This document shows, piece by piece, positions 41,013-49,712 of a DNA stretch of 61,150 nt. This DNA is from JAWXCM01 sp034408745 (GTDB lineage Bacteria; Acidobacteriota; Terriglobia; Bryobacterales; Bryobacteraceae), in assembly GCA_034408745.1 (NCBI GenBank), contig JAWXCM010000097.1, positions 1 through 61,150 of the forward strand. Direction: 5' to 3'. The position numbers and the translations under genes are program-made. Position 1 is the first letter of the stretch. Each line of letters begins with the position of its first letter. The notes beneath the pieces are model-generated. The model was not told the origin of the DNA. It ran no database searches and saw only the letters and a list, made by a program, of their open reading frames with translations.

Positions 41013-41803
41013 GGCCGGCGTCCTCCCCGCAAATACTTATTCCAAATCGCCAGAATTTCCCCAGCAGCCTTGAGAAAATCCCCGGATTTCACCTTCGATC
41101 CCTCGATGTCTTCCCACTGGTGCAGTGGATACTCGTAGATGGAACCCTGCACCCACGACACCCCGCGCCGCCGAATAAACCGCGCAATAATCTCCACATC
41201 GAAAATCCAGCGCGACAGAAACGGATCACGCAGCACCTCGCGAAAATCGTCCGACACCCGGAACAACTTCGCTCCACACTGCGTGTCGTAAACAGGCAAT
41301 TCCAACACGTTCGAAACCACCGTCGCAAACACCCGGCCCAGGTAGTGCCGCGCAACCCTCCGTTCGATCCGCCGCCCAAGCAGCTTCACCCGAGCCCCAA
41401 ACACCATCTGCACCTGCGCATCCGTCTCCAGCACAGTCAACAGATCCGCGACAGCCTCCAGAGGCGTCGCCAGATCCGCATCCCAAAAGCCCGTGACTTC
41501 GGCCCCGAGTTCGGTCACCGCGTAGTTCATCCCGAACCGGACCGCGTCCGCCTTACCGGAATTCGGCTTCTTCGCCAAAACCACCGCGACATCGCCCACC
41601 TCCGCCCGCAGCGATTCCAGGACGCGCAGCGTCTCATCACCACTTCCGTCGTCGACGAAAATCATGCGAAATCCCGGCGGACACGCGCGTAAAAATGCCG
41701 CATACACCGGGACATTCAAACGTTGAGCTTCGTTATAACAGGGGACAACCAGGGCGCACCGGCCCCACAGTTCAGGCACCAGTGCAATTCTATCGCGCGC
41801 CAA
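41009..41803 (-). CDS. Family 2 glycosyltransferase (dolichyl/polyprenyl-phosphate sugar synthase-like)
   Basis: A 264-residue cytosolic GT2 enzyme. It has ALVVPCYNEAQRLNV, the nucleotide-binding FVDDGSGDETLRVL, a metal-binding FWDADLATP, and the acceptor region DTQCGAKLFRV, which resembles the QCGFK segment of Alg5/DPM1-type polyprenyl-phosphate hexose synthases. A late SWVQGSIYEYPLHQWEDIEGSKV with final FLKAAGEI is also typical. It likely makes a lipid-linked sugar donor for envelope glycans. It starts within the 3' end of the upstream flavoprotein gene (14-base overlap) and overlaps DUF2891 by 4 bases. Confidence 0.88.
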   Translation of the reverse strand: MARDRIALVPELWGRCALVVPCYNEAQRLNVPVYAAFLRACPPGFRMIFVDDGSGDETLRVLESLRAEVGDVAVVLAKKPNSGKADAVRFGMNYAVTELGAEVTGFWDADLATPLEAVADLLTVLETDAQVQMVFGARVKLLGRRIERRVARHYLGRVFATVVSNVLELPVYDTQCGAKLFRVSDDFREVLRDPFLSRWIFDVEIIARFIRRRGVSWVQGSIYEYPLHQWEDIEGSKVKSGDFLKAAGEILAIWNKYLRGGRRP

Positions 41804-43829
41804 CAGACTGAATCTGAACCAGCTTCGGCGAAGCCTGCGGAGTCGCGAAACTGAGCACGTCCATCGGGCATACCGTCACGCAAATCCCACACCCAATACA
41901 AGAGCTGTTGCCGTTCGTCAGATCCTCCTGCTTCAGCGCGAACCGCATCACGTCGATCCCGACCTGACAGTACCGCGAGCACTCGCCACACGCAATGCAC
42001 TTGTCGTTCGACGCAATCGCAAACCGGTTCACACGCAGGCGAATAAACACCTTGCTGAACAGTTCCATCATCTTCGCCAGAGGGCACCAGTAACGGCACC
42101 AGATCTTGCCACCGAAGAACGGATACAGAGCCACCGGGATGATGCCAACCAGCCATGTGTCGACCACCAGCTTGTACCAGACAAGCGCCTTCTGCGCGCC
42201 CGGCTGGAATGCCTTGAAGAGGTCGTGCCCAACGATCGCTACGGTGATCAGCGCCGCAGCCGCCAGCACGATCATATTCATGCGCTCCCACCGGATTGAC
42301 GCGTCGCCCTTCGGCGCCAGGTGCCGCCACCGGTCCCCCAGCGTCTCAGCCAGCCCGCCGCACCCGCAGATCCAGGAGCAGTAGCGCTTCCCATGAAACA
42401 GCACCAGCAGCGGGATCAGCCCGAAGCTCAGCACCACGCCCCAGACCACCCACACCTGGTTCGGGTCGCCGAAAAACGTATAGAAAAACAGGGGCCACGC
42501 ATAAATCAGCCCATACGACCGCCACGCATTTGCCGCGAATCCCGGGTCAGCCGCCAGCTTCGCCCCCACCCACTGATTGGTGACAGCCGACTGAAACAGA
42601 TACTCCGGAATCAAAAAGAAGAAAATCCACTGAAATCCGATCAGCGACACATACCGCCAAATCTGGAACTTATCCCGCCTGTCGAAACCCCACCGCTTCA
42701 TGGCCGCGGCTCCGAACACCGTCATCACTGCGGTGTAGAGCACGGTGTACCAGAACGACCACGGCCGCCCCCCAAAAGCAAGCGCCTGCGCGCCCCACCC
42801 CGTAAACGGCCAGAACTCATACCCAGGAGCCTGCTTGGCCCCGTAAATGGTGTACGAGACGGCGAACACACCCGCCAGCACGGCCCATCTCTTCCAGTTC
42901 CACTCGCCTTCCAGCCGTATCCCAAGCGCCTTCAAAAACTCCCGCGGCGGCTCCGACCCGATCAGCACAAACGCGTGCGAGCACGGGACCGCAACCCCGT
43001 CCACCTGACACACGCCAGGAGCGAAACCGGTGACCTTCGCCCCCAGCCGCACCTCGACGTCCGAAGTCGTGCGCAAGCGGCGTGCATTCTCCTTCGTCAG
43101 CCGGGAAAACTCAGTGCCTCGATGCAGCAGAGTAACGGAAGCGCCCGCCTCGGCCAGAGCGATTGCCGCCTCGGCAGCGGAGTTCCCGCCACCCACCACC
43201 ACCACCCGCTCGCCCGAATACTTCTGCGTCTGGAACAAGCGGTGCTGCACGAATCCCAAATCCTCGCCCGCCACCCCAAGCCGCCGCGGCGAGCCGAACT
43301 TGCCGGTCGCCACCACCACGTGCCGAGCCCGGTAGGACGCGGCACTCGTCCGCAGCACCAGCATCCCGCCTTCGCGGCGAAGTGCCTGAGCCGCCTCGCC
43401 CTCATGCACCGCCAGACCCGCGGCGGCAACGGCCGACCGCCACGACGCCACCACGTCATCCTTCACAGCGGCCTCAAGCGGCAGCCGTCCCGCTGCCGGC
43501 CGATCCTCCGGCTCCGTGTAGATCCATTTGCCTTCCGGCAGATTTGCGACCGTGCTCCCTACCCGGTCCTTCTCCAGAACCACGACTCGCCGGCCTTGTG
43601 CCTGTAGCTCCAGCGCGCAGTTCAGCCCGGCAGCCCCGGCGCCGATTACCACCGCGTCGTAGATTTCCGCCTCGGAAACCGCCGGAACACGCGCTAAAGC
43701 CACAGCGAGTTCGTAACCTTGCTCCATCGCCAGTTTCACCAGCGGCGAGCCCGCGAGGTCCCCAATCACGTACACCCCAGGCAGGTTGCTCTGAAACTGG
43801 CTGTCAACCACTGGCCGCAAGTCTGACAT
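41790..43829 (-). CDS. Fusion of NAD(P)-binding flavoprotein and membrane 4Fe-4S (NapH/NosR-like) protein
   Basis: A 679-residue fusion. Residues 1-50 (SNLPGVYVIGDLAGSPLVKL) look like the end of a flavoprotein, placed at the front. Residues about 57-300 form a thioredoxin-reductase/YpdA-like module with VVIGAGAAGLNCALEL, VVVATGKFGSPRRLG and VVVVGGGNSAAEAAIALA. Residues about 310-600 hold several membrane spans with NapH-type cysteine motifs RYCSWICGCGG and WCRYWCPLAKMME. The C-terminus has two ferredoxin clusters: CIACGECSRYC (611) and CIGCGICVTVCP (644). It could pass electrons from NAD(P)H through flavin and Fe-S to a membrane or periplasmic acceptor. The partner is unknown. Confidence 0.88.
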   Translation of the reverse strand: MSDLRPVVDSQFQSNLPGVYVIGDLAGSPLVKLAMEQGYELAVALARVPAVSEAEIYDAVVIGAGAAGLNCALELQAQGRRVVVLEKDRVGSTVANLPEGKWIYTEPEDRPAAGRLPLEAAVKDDVVASWRSAVAAAGLAVHEGEAAQALRREGGMLVLRTSAASYRARHVVVATGKFGSPRRLGVAGEDLGFVQHRLFQTQKYSGERVVVVGGGNSAAEAAIALAEAGASVTLLHRGTEFSRLTKENARRLRTTSDVEVRLGAKVTGFAPGVCQVDGVAVPCSHAFVLIGSEPPREFLKALGIRLEGEWNWKRWAVLAGVFAVSYTIYGAKQAPGYEFWPFTGWGAQALAFGGRPWSFWYTVLYTAVMTVFGAAAMKRWGFDRRDKFQIWRYVSLIGFQWIFFFLIPEYLFQSAVTNQWVGAKLAADPGFAANAWRSYGLIYAWPLFFYTFFGDPNQVWVVWGVVLSFGLIPLLVLFHGKRYCSWICGCGGLAETLGDRWRHLAPKGDASIRWERMNMIVLAAAALITVAIVGHDLFKAFQPGAQKALVWYKLVVDTWLVGIIPVALYPFFGGKIWCRYWCPLAKMMELFSKVFIRLRVNRFAIASNDKCIACGECSRYCQVGIDVMRFALKQEDLTNGNSSCIGCGICVTVCPMDVLSFATPQASPKLVQIQSVGAR

Positions 43830-43868
43830 TGTGTGAAAAAGCCCCTTTCGATAGTAGGACGGAAGGAA

Positions 43869-43884
43869 CCCGGATTAATCCGGG
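43869..43884. promoter_or_regulatory. 16-base perfect palindrome, candidate operator
   Basis: CCCGGATTAATCCGGG lies in the 89-base spacer between the divergent flavoprotein fusion and a small secreted-protein gene. The half-site TTAATCCG recurs at 43924-43931, just inside the neighbouring gene. The symmetry suits a dimeric regulator, which is not identifiable here. Confidence 0.4.
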
Positions 43885-43918
43885 GAGAGATTTTTCCCGC
43901 TGTAGCCACTTAGGTGTT

Positions 43919-44371
43919 GTGCCGTTAATCCGAGCAGTCTCGCTGCTACTACTCGCCGCTTCGCTGGCAGCCGAATCCGGCGCCGGTGCGCGGTACATCG
44001 GCGGCACGGTAGCGGCTCTCACGACTGGCTCGGATGGCCAGATCCGCACCACGGACGATTTGTTCCTGGAGTTCCGCGCTTCCAAACGTCAGCTCAGCGT
44101 CAGTTACGACCGCATCAATCTGCTTGAGTACGGACAGACCGTGAACCGCCGGCTTGCGCTCGCCATGACGCTGTCTCCGCTGTTCCTGCTCTCCAAAAGC
44201 CGGCAGCACTTTCTCACGGTCGGCTACACCGATTCGGCAGGCAAGCAACAAGCAATGGTCTTCCGCGTCGAAAAATCTCAAATCCGGTCCGTTCTCGTCG
44301 CCCTCGAAGCGCGCACGGGCCTCAAGGTGGCTTATCAGGATGAACAAGCAAGAAAATCAGGAAGGGGATAA
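43919..44371 (+). CDS. Small exported protein of unknown function
   Basis: A 150-residue protein from a GTG start with AGG a few bases upstream. The N-terminal signal peptide (IRAVSLLLLAASLAAES) is followed by a PH- or GRAM-like beta-rich domain: YIGGTVAALTTGSDGQIRTT, DLFLEFRASKRQLSVSYDRI, FLTVGYTDSAGKQQAMVFRV and a final amphipathic helix VLVALEARTGLKV. That strand-strand-helix ending suggests a PH-like fold (inference). The next gene starts 2 bases after its stop, so the two form an operon divergent from the flavoprotein. Confidence 0.7.
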   Translation: MPLIRAVSLLLLAASLAAESGAGARYIGGTVAALTTGSDGQIRTTDDLFLEFRASKRQLSVSYDRINLLEYGQTVNRRLALAMTLSPLFLLSKSRQHFLTVGYTDSAGKQQAMVFRVEKSQIRSVLVALEARTGLKVAYQDEQARKSGRG

Positions 44372-44372
44372 C

Positions 44373-44948
44373 GTGACCCGATCCGTAATCGCCCTGGTCG
44401 CAGCCGTGGGCTGCTTCGGCGCAGAGCCAGCGCGGGATCCGCTGGTCGGGGTCCGCCGCGTCTTTGTGGACCGCCTTACCGGCGAAAATGCCACAACCGT
44501 TCGCGACATGATCGTAAACGCGCTCCAGAACTCCCGGACATTTCGAGTCACTGAGGATCTGGATAAGGCGGATGCCGTCCTGAAGGGCTCGGCTTCAGAC
44601 GAGGTGTTCACAGAAACGCACCAGTCCAGCGAGGGTGTCCACGCCGGCGCCTCTCTTGGCTCAGGTTTAGGATCGTCGCGTAACCCCATCCCGCGCCTTA
44701 GCGCAACCGTGGGCGATCAGGAGTCGAGCCGCAGCAGTGAGCGCCGACACGAAGCCACCGCAGCGGTCCGGCTCGTCAGCAAGGATGGAGATGTCATCTG
44801 GTCCTCCACCCAGGAGAGCAGCGGAGCCAAGTTCCGCGGCGCGTCGGCCGATGTCGCCGACAAGGTGGTCCGGCAGTTGCTGGTCGACCTGGAACGCGCA
44901 AGCCGCCCCTACGCCTCGCAGCCCCGCGGCTCAGGCGTGACGCAGTAA
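44373..44948 (+). CDS. Exported protein of unknown function (CsgG/LptE-like features)
   Basis: A 191-residue protein. I start it at the GTG at 44373, which has GGAAGGGG 5 bases upstream and gives a signal peptide (TRSVIALVAAVGCFGAE); an ATG 33 bases earlier would bury the signal. The mature part has a VFVDRLTGENATTVRDMIVN helix and TFRVTEDLDKADAVLKGSAS, a pattern shared with periplasmic/outer-membrane assembly lipoproteins that use paired strands (CsgG- or Lpt-like). It continues with a Ser/Gly-rich loop and AAVRLVSKDGDVIWSSTQE. No family is assigned with certainty. Confidence 0.7.
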   Translation: MTRSVIALVAAVGCFGAEPARDPLVGVRRVFVDRLTGENATTVRDMIVNALQNSRTFRVTEDLDKADAVLKGSASDEVFTETHQSSEGVHAGASLGSGLGSSRNPIPRLSATVGDQESSRSSERRHEATAAVRLVSKDGDVIWSSTQESSGAKFRGASADVADKVVRQLLVDLERASRPYASQPRGSGVTQ

Positions 44949-44954
44949 CAAGGT

Positions 44955-45224
44955 TTATCGATGTATCCGAACCTGCTTATTCGACGCCGACTCGCCGCGA
45001 AGAATCTCCACGTTCCGCTTCGCAACGCCGAAAAACGCGGCGAGCAACTGGCAGACCGCGGCGTTGGCCTTGCCCTTTTCGGGCGGAGCGGTCACTTTGA
45101 GTTTAAGGGAGCCGTCGTCCAAAAGGCCCACAATCTCGTCCTTCGCCGCTTTTGGAGTCACTTTCAGCGCCAGCGTTATGCTGCCCTCTTCCCGAAGGCG
45201 ACCGCGGAGACTGTCGACGGTCAC
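44955..45224 (-). CDS. DUF167/YggU family protein
   Basis: An 89-residue protein of the YggU/DUF167 family: ITLALKVTPKAAKDEIVGLL, LKLKVTAPPEKGKANAAVCQ and FFGVAKRNVEILRGESASNK. The APPxxGKAN motif is the family signature. It is a small cytosolic alpha/beta fold of unknown role, often near yggT-like or envelope genes. It overlaps the upstream gene by 4 bases and ends the operon that begins with tldD. Confidence 0.92.
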   Translation of the reverse strand: MTVDSLRGRLREEGSITLALKVTPKAAKDEIVGLLDDGSLKLKVTAPPEKGKANAAVCQLLAAFFGVAKRNVEILRGESASNKQVRIHR

Positions 45225-46471
45225 AGCTTGTGCCAGAACGTCTCACCGGCCGCCACGCCGGTGCGCGGAACTTCGCGGAGAATGGGTTCCTCGGGTCTGC
45301 CCTGGGCATTCAGAAAGAAAGCGCCGGACAGTCCCCGAACCTCGCAGCTTCCACTGCTCTCCGGGCGTTTCAGTTTGCACTGGAAGCCGATCGCCTCTAT
45401 CTGGGCTCGCCGGGTCGCGGCCGGAAGCTCCACTGTGGTCCGAACCCAGCCCGTCCGGTCGATCCCGAAGGTCAACTGACCCAGATCGCTGGCAAACTCG
45501 CGCCCGTCCGTCAGCCGAACCCGAACTGCCAGCGCTGTCCCATCGTTCGCGGCTGAGTAGTCGACGTAGAGATAGTTTCTCGGATCGGAGATCTTCTCCC
45601 CGTCGACCGTACCGAACGGGCGCAATTTGTTCTCGCGGACCAGTTCCTTTGCCATGACCGTCCAGGTCACCGGGTACCGGTCCATTACGCTTTCCCTCGA
45701 AGCCACACTCAAATTCACGAAAATCGGTGCGATCTGGAATCGCAGCGGTGAGGTACCGTCAGACGGACCGAATGTGTTGTTGTTCGTCACCGGCATCAGC
45801 AGCGGATGGAAGCCCTCCATCGGCCCCGCCCACTCGGTATCCACATGATTCGGTCCCTGGATGATCGCCGGACCCGGCTTGCCGCTCGCGTCCAGGTAGA
45901 CGCGATACATGTACTCGATGTCCGTGGTTCGACCCCATCGAGCCATCAGCGCCCTCGAAGACGTCCCGCCGTCTTCGTTCGAGTAGATCGCCGAGTACTG
46001 CAGATACGTGCTCTTGTCCGACTGCAGCTTCTCGCAGTAGACGATAGTCGGCACATCGGAAAACTTGCCGACGGTGTTCTTCCGCGCAAACAGGACAGGA
46101 GCGCTGGCCTCCGGATCGAACTGGCCGAATTTTTCAAAATGAACCGAATTGACCTCGACGCCCGTGCCCGCGGCCGAGTGCGTCTCGTCGCGCGTAACGC
46201 TCAGGGTGTGCTTGCCTGCATCGAACTGGCCCAGAAACACACGATATGGGGTGACCGTCTCGCCGCCGTAAAGAATCACATGGTGCGGAACACCACCATC
46301 GGACTGCATCACCGCGACCGCAGCCTCGCGACCCGCCACGGCCCAGTCAGCCCCAGGCGACCGAATCTCGATCTGCGCCACCACGCCGCCCGCCGTTTTC
46401 AGCTCGAACGGAAATGTGTCGGCTGCCAGCGCCGCCACCGTGAACAAAACGAACCCAAAAGCCAGTCTCAC
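45221..46471 (-). CDS. Exported protein of unknown function
   Basis: A 416-residue protein starting at a GTG whose last bases overlap the previous stop (GTGA). The signal peptide is VRLAFGFVLFTVAALAA. The mature part is beta-rich: VPHHVILYGGETVTPYRVFL, HTLSVTRDETHSAAG, then PTIVYCEKLQ and DIEYMYRVYLDASGKPGPAI, and a final TVELPAATRRAQIEAIGFQC. It reads like a carbohydrate-binding or ligand-binding sandwich protein without obvious catalytic residues. I do not recognise a family. It sits between an unknown membrane-anchored protein and YggU in the tld operon. Confidence 0.75.
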   Translation of the reverse strand: MRLAFGFVLFTVAALAADTFPFELKTAGGVVAQIEIRSPGADWAVAGREAAVAVMQSDGGVPHHVILYGGETVTPYRVFLGQFDAGKHTLSVTRDETHSAAGTGVEVNSVHFEKFGQFDPEASAPVLFARKNTVGKFSDVPTIVYCEKLQSDKSTYLQYSAIYSNEDGGTSSRALMARWGRTTDIEYMYRVYLDASGKPGPAIIQGPNHVDTEWAGPMEGFHPLLMPVTNNNTFGPSDGTSPLRFQIAPIFVNLSVASRESVMDRYPVTWTVMAKELVRENKLRPFGTVDGEKISDPRNYLYVDYSAANDGTALAVRVRLTDGREFASDLGQLTFGIDRTGWVRTTVELPAATRRAQIEAIGFQCKLKRPESSGSCEVRGLSGAFFLNAQGRPEEPILREVPRTGVAAGETFWHKL

Positions 46472-46926
46472 GGGAACTCGATGCTCGCGATCACCATGGA
46501 AGGCATGGCCTGATTCCACTGGGGCGGAATCCCCTCGAACGGAAGCCGAAACTCGCGCGTGTCGCCCGGCTTCAGCTTCGCCTTCACAATCGGAAGCCGC
46601 TCCCGGGCTACTTCCGTGCCGAATGGATCGTAGAAGATACAGGTGAGTTCGGCACGCGTGACTGCCCTGTCGCCGGCATTCTGGATCTTGCCCACGATCT
46701 CCACCAGATCGCCACCCGCGTAGCTGACGGAGGCCTTCATTTTGACTTCCGACAACTTGAGATTCTTCGTGTAAGCCTTCGCTTCTTCCGTTGTCGGCTT
46801 CGGACGCGCCGGTTCTCTCGGCTGGCTGGCATACCACCAAAAGCCGCCCGCGGCGGCAATCGCCAGCATCAGCACAATCACCAGCGGAGCACTGACTGAA
46901 ACAGACTGCTTCGTCTTATTGGCCAC
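46468..46926 (-). CDS. Membrane-anchored protein with FxLYD-like domain
   Basis: A 152-residue protein with one N-terminal transmembrane segment (APLVIVLMLAIAAAGGFWWY), a Pro-rich linker and a C-terminal beta-sandwich: LKLSEVKMKASVSYAGGDLV, VEIVGKIQNAGDRAVTRAEL, LTCIFYDPFGTEVARERLPI and LKPGDTREFRLPFEGIPPQW. The strand pattern resembles FxLYD/DUF2393-type domains that sit on the outer face of the inner membrane. Function unknown. Its first 11 bases overlap the end of tldE and its stop overlaps the next gene by 4 bases. Confidence 0.75.
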   Translation of the reverse strand: MANKTKQSVSVSAPLVIVLMLAIAAAGGFWWYASQPREPARPKPTTEEAKAYTKNLKLSEVKMKASVSYAGGDLVEIVGKIQNAGDRAVTRAELTCIFYDPFGTEVARERLPIVKAKLKPGDTREFRLPFEGIPPQWNQAMPSMVIASIEFP

Positions 46927-48268
46927 TGACCGTCATCTCCCGAATCATCAGCGTAGGCGAAGCCATCGAGCTCCGAAACTCCAGATCCGAGCCGATCGCC
47001 TCGATGCCCATCAGCATTTCCTGCAGTGTACCGGCGATGGTCACTTCCGAAACAGGGAAGCTCAGCCTGCCGTTCTCGATCCACAAACCGGCCGCGCCTC
47101 GCGAGTAGTCGCCCGTTACCGTATTCACGCCAAACCCGATCAGTTCGGTGACGTAGAAACCGTTCTTCACCGAGGCAATGATGTCCTCAGCGCTTTGGTC
47201 TCCCGCCTCGAAAAACAGGTTGCCGTTGCCGACACCGGCGTTCCCGGTGATGCCCCGTGAAGCATTCCCTGTGGTCCGCAACCCTAATTTCCGCGCCGTG
47301 TAGGAGTTCAGCAGCCAGCTTCTCAGAATGCCCTTCTCAATCACCACGGTACGCCGCGACGGCACACCCTCATCGTCAAATGGTGTAGAGCCGAACAGCC
47401 CCGGGATGGTAGCGTCGTCGATCAGCGTCAATTTCGTGCTGGCCACCTGCTGTCCCAGTTTCTCCGCCAGGAACGATTCGCCACGGTAAATGGAGTCCCC
47501 GCTGACAGCGTCGAAAATGTTGTCGATCAGCGACCGCGCCACGCGGGGTTCGAAGATCACCGGGACCTTCTGCGTCGGAACCTTCCGCGCACCCAGCCGC
47601 CGCAAAGCCCGTTCCGCCGCCCGCCGGCCCACCGTATCCGGATCGTCGAGCTGATCCGGAACCCGCGCCACCGAATACCAGTAGTCGCGTTCCATCGATC
47701 CATCCAGATGCGCCACCGGAACCGCGCTTATCGAGCAGCTGCTGGTCCGGTAGCTCCCCACAAAACCAAGCGAATTTGCGAACACGGTCTGCCCGGTGTG
47801 CGTGTCGAACGAGGCACCCTCGGAATTCAGGATCCTCGGGTCCACGGCAAAAGCCGCGGCTTCAGCCCTCCTGGCCTGTTCGATCTTCCACTCCGTTGTC
47901 AGTTCCGCCACCAGCGGCGAGTACAGCTGTAAATCCGCAGTAACCTTCCCCAGTTCCTCCGGAGAAGGAAGTCCCGCATACGGATCGGCCGTAGTGATTT
48001 TGGCGAGTTGCAGCGCGGAATCCACCATCTTCCGGATTCCCTCCGCGGTCAAATCGGACGTGTACGCCGATCCAGTGTTGTGATCCACAAGTACCCGGAC
48101 ACCGGTACCGCGCGAGCCCGCTTCCGTAAGCGTCTCCACCTCACCCTTCCGCACATTTACTGAAAACTGATTCCCTTCGGAAACCGTACACTCCGCAGCG
48201 GTTGCGCCGCTGTCGAGCGCCATCTGGATCACTTTCCGTGCTAGAGATTCCAGTCCTTCGGCCGTCAA
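46916..48268 (-). CDS. tldE: TldE/PmbA family protein
   Basis: A 450-residue non-catalytic partner of TldD; the TldD/TldE pair forms a heterodimeric metalloprotease that degrades unfolded or linear peptides and matures peptide antibiotics such as microcin B17. Motifs are SEGNQFSVNVRKGEVETLTE, GSRGTGVRVLVDHNTGSAYT, VPVIFEPRVARSLIDNIFDA, STPFDDEGVPSRRTVVIEKG and GNLFFEAGDQSAEDIIASVK. The HExxxH motif is absent, as expected for TldE. The gene overlaps tldD by 4 bases. Confidence 0.95.
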   Translation of the reverse strand: MTAEGLESLARKVIQMALDSGATAAECTVSEGNQFSVNVRKGEVETLTEAGSRGTGVRVLVDHNTGSAYTSDLTAEGIRKMVDSALQLAKITTADPYAGLPSPEELGKVTADLQLYSPLVAELTTEWKIEQARRAEAAAFAVDPRILNSEGASFDTHTGQTVFANSLGFVGSYRTSSCSISAVPVAHLDGSMERDYWYSVARVPDQLDDPDTVGRRAAERALRRLGARKVPTQKVPVIFEPRVARSLIDNIFDAVSGDSIYRGESFLAEKLGQQVASTKLTLIDDATIPGLFGSTPFDDEGVPSRRTVVIEKGILRSWLLNSYTARKLGLRTTGNASRGITGNAGVGNGNLFFEAGDQSAEDIIASVKNGFYVTELIGFGVNTVTGDYSRGAAGLWIENGRLSFPVSEVTIAGTLQEMLMGIEAIGSDLEFRSSMASPTLMIREMTVSGQ

Positions 48269-49695
48269 GCCGTCCCTCCCACAGTCATTCGATCCAGTTT
48301 AATTGTTGGAATTCCTACACCCACTGGAACACTCTGCCCTTCCTTGCCACAAATCCCGATGCCCTCGTCGAGCTGCAGGTCGTTTCCTACCATTGAAACG
48401 TATTTCAGTGCCTCAGGGCCATTCCCAATCAGAGTGGCGCCCCGAACCGGACGCGTAAGCTTACCGTCTTCAATCAAATAGCTCTCCGATGCGCTGAACA
48501 CAAAGTTCCCGCTCGTGATGTCGACCTGACCGCCGCCAAAGTTGGCACAGTACAGGCCCTTCTTTACAGAGCGTATGATTTCGCCCGGATCGCTTTCGCC
48601 CGCCAACATAAATGTGTTGGTCATCCTGGGCATGGGAATGTGCTGGTACGATTCCCGCCGGCCGCTTCCGGTGGAGCGCTGGCGCAGGATCTTGCCAGAC
48701 AATTTGTCGGTCAGATAACCCCGCAGGATTCCGTTCTCAATCAGCACGTTGTGCTGTGTCGGGTTCCCTTCATCGTCCACATTCAGCGAACCCCGGCGGT
48801 TCGCGATCGTTCCGTCGTCCACCACCGTGCAGAGTTCGCTGGCAACTTTTTGACCCACCCGGTTGCTGAACGCCGACGTGCCCTTGCGGTTGAAATCCGC
48901 TTCCAGCCCGTGGCCCACGGCTTCATGCAGCAGGATCCCCGGCCACCCCGGACCAAGCACCACGGTCGTCTCACCCGCCGGAGCCGGAATCGCCTCCAGC
49001 TGCACAATGGCCTGTCGCGCCGCCTCCTGGGCGAAGTGCTCCGGTGTCTTCTCATTAAGGAAGAAGTCGAGGGAGACCCGTCCGCCACCGCCGGAGTAGC
49101 CCCGTTGCGATGCGGCGGACCCGTCCCGGGCCAGCGCAGCCACACTCATTCGGGCAAGCGGTTGTCTGTCGAAGCTTAAAGTGCCGTCGCTGGTGGCCAC
49201 CAGAACGTGCCGAAGGTTGTCGGCGTAGGTGGCCTGAACCTGAAAGATCCGCCTGTCAGCGTCACGGGCTGCCTTGTCCGCCCGCTTCACCAGAGCTACA
49301 CGGTCGACAAGGTCGGTTTCGTTGGGCGACACCAAAACAGGGTACAGGTTTCCGCCCCGCAACTCCATCAGCGGTACTTTCTCAACCGTCGATGGCCCAC
49401 GAGCGATAAACGAAGCCACTTTGGCGGCGTTGCGAATCCGCTTCGGCGAGAGATCGTCACTGTAAGCGTAGCCCGTCCGTTCGCCCGCAATCACCCGTAC
49501 GCCGATTCCCATGGAGACGCCCTGGGTAGCGCTCTTCACTATCGATTCGTCGATGCTGATAGCGCTGGTTGCCAGATACTCAAAGTAAAGGTCGGCGTAA
49601 TCTCCGCCCATCGCCAGTGCTTCGGACAGATAGTTTTCCAGGTCATGTTCTGTCAGCCCGAAACGAGTGGCAAAGAACGAGTCGCGAAACGCCAT
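48265..49695 (-). CDS. tldD: Metalloprotease TldD
   Basis: A 476-residue TldD. The zinc-binding HEAVGHGLEAD (HExxxH) lies in GPGWPGILLHEAVGHGLEAD, about residue 245. Other motifs are SATQGVSMGIGVRVIAGERT, SYQHIPMPRMTNTFMLAGES and GGGQVDITSGNFVFSASESY. The partner tldE is immediately downstream with a 4-base overlap. The start is set at an ATG at 49695; a GTG at 49701 would add two residues. The pair leads a five-gene unit ending with YggU that includes two exported proteins of unknown role, which are possible substrates or helpers (inference). Confidence 0.95.
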   Translation of the reverse strand: MAFRDSFFATRFGLTEHDLENYLSEALAMGGDYADLYFEYLATSAISIDESIVKSATQGVSMGIGVRVIAGERTGYAYSDDLSPKRIRNAAKVASFIARGPSTVEKVPLMELRGGNLYPVLVSPNETDLVDRVALVKRADKAARDADRRIFQVQATYADNLRHVLVATSDGTLSFDRQPLARMSVAALARDGSAASQRGYSGGGGRVSLDFFLNEKTPEHFAQEAARQAIVQLEAIPAPAGETTVVLGPGWPGILLHEAVGHGLEADFNRKGTSAFSNRVGQKVASELCTVVDDGTIANRRGSLNVDDEGNPTQHNVLIENGILRGYLTDKLSGKILRQRSTGSGRRESYQHIPMPRMTNTFMLAGESDPGEIIRSVKKGLYCANFGGGQVDITSGNFVFSASESYLIEDGKLTRPVRGATLIGNGPEALKYVSMVGNDLQLDEGIGICGKEGQSVPVGVGIPTIKLDRMTVGGTA

Positions 49696-49712
49696 GATCA
49701 CAGGGTAGCAAG

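Noticed and set aside
42321..43607. A 428-codon open frame on the + strand
   Set aside because: Antisense to the flavoprotein/ferredoxin fusion, whose motifs are unambiguous; the frame is Pro/Arg/His-rich shadow sequence.
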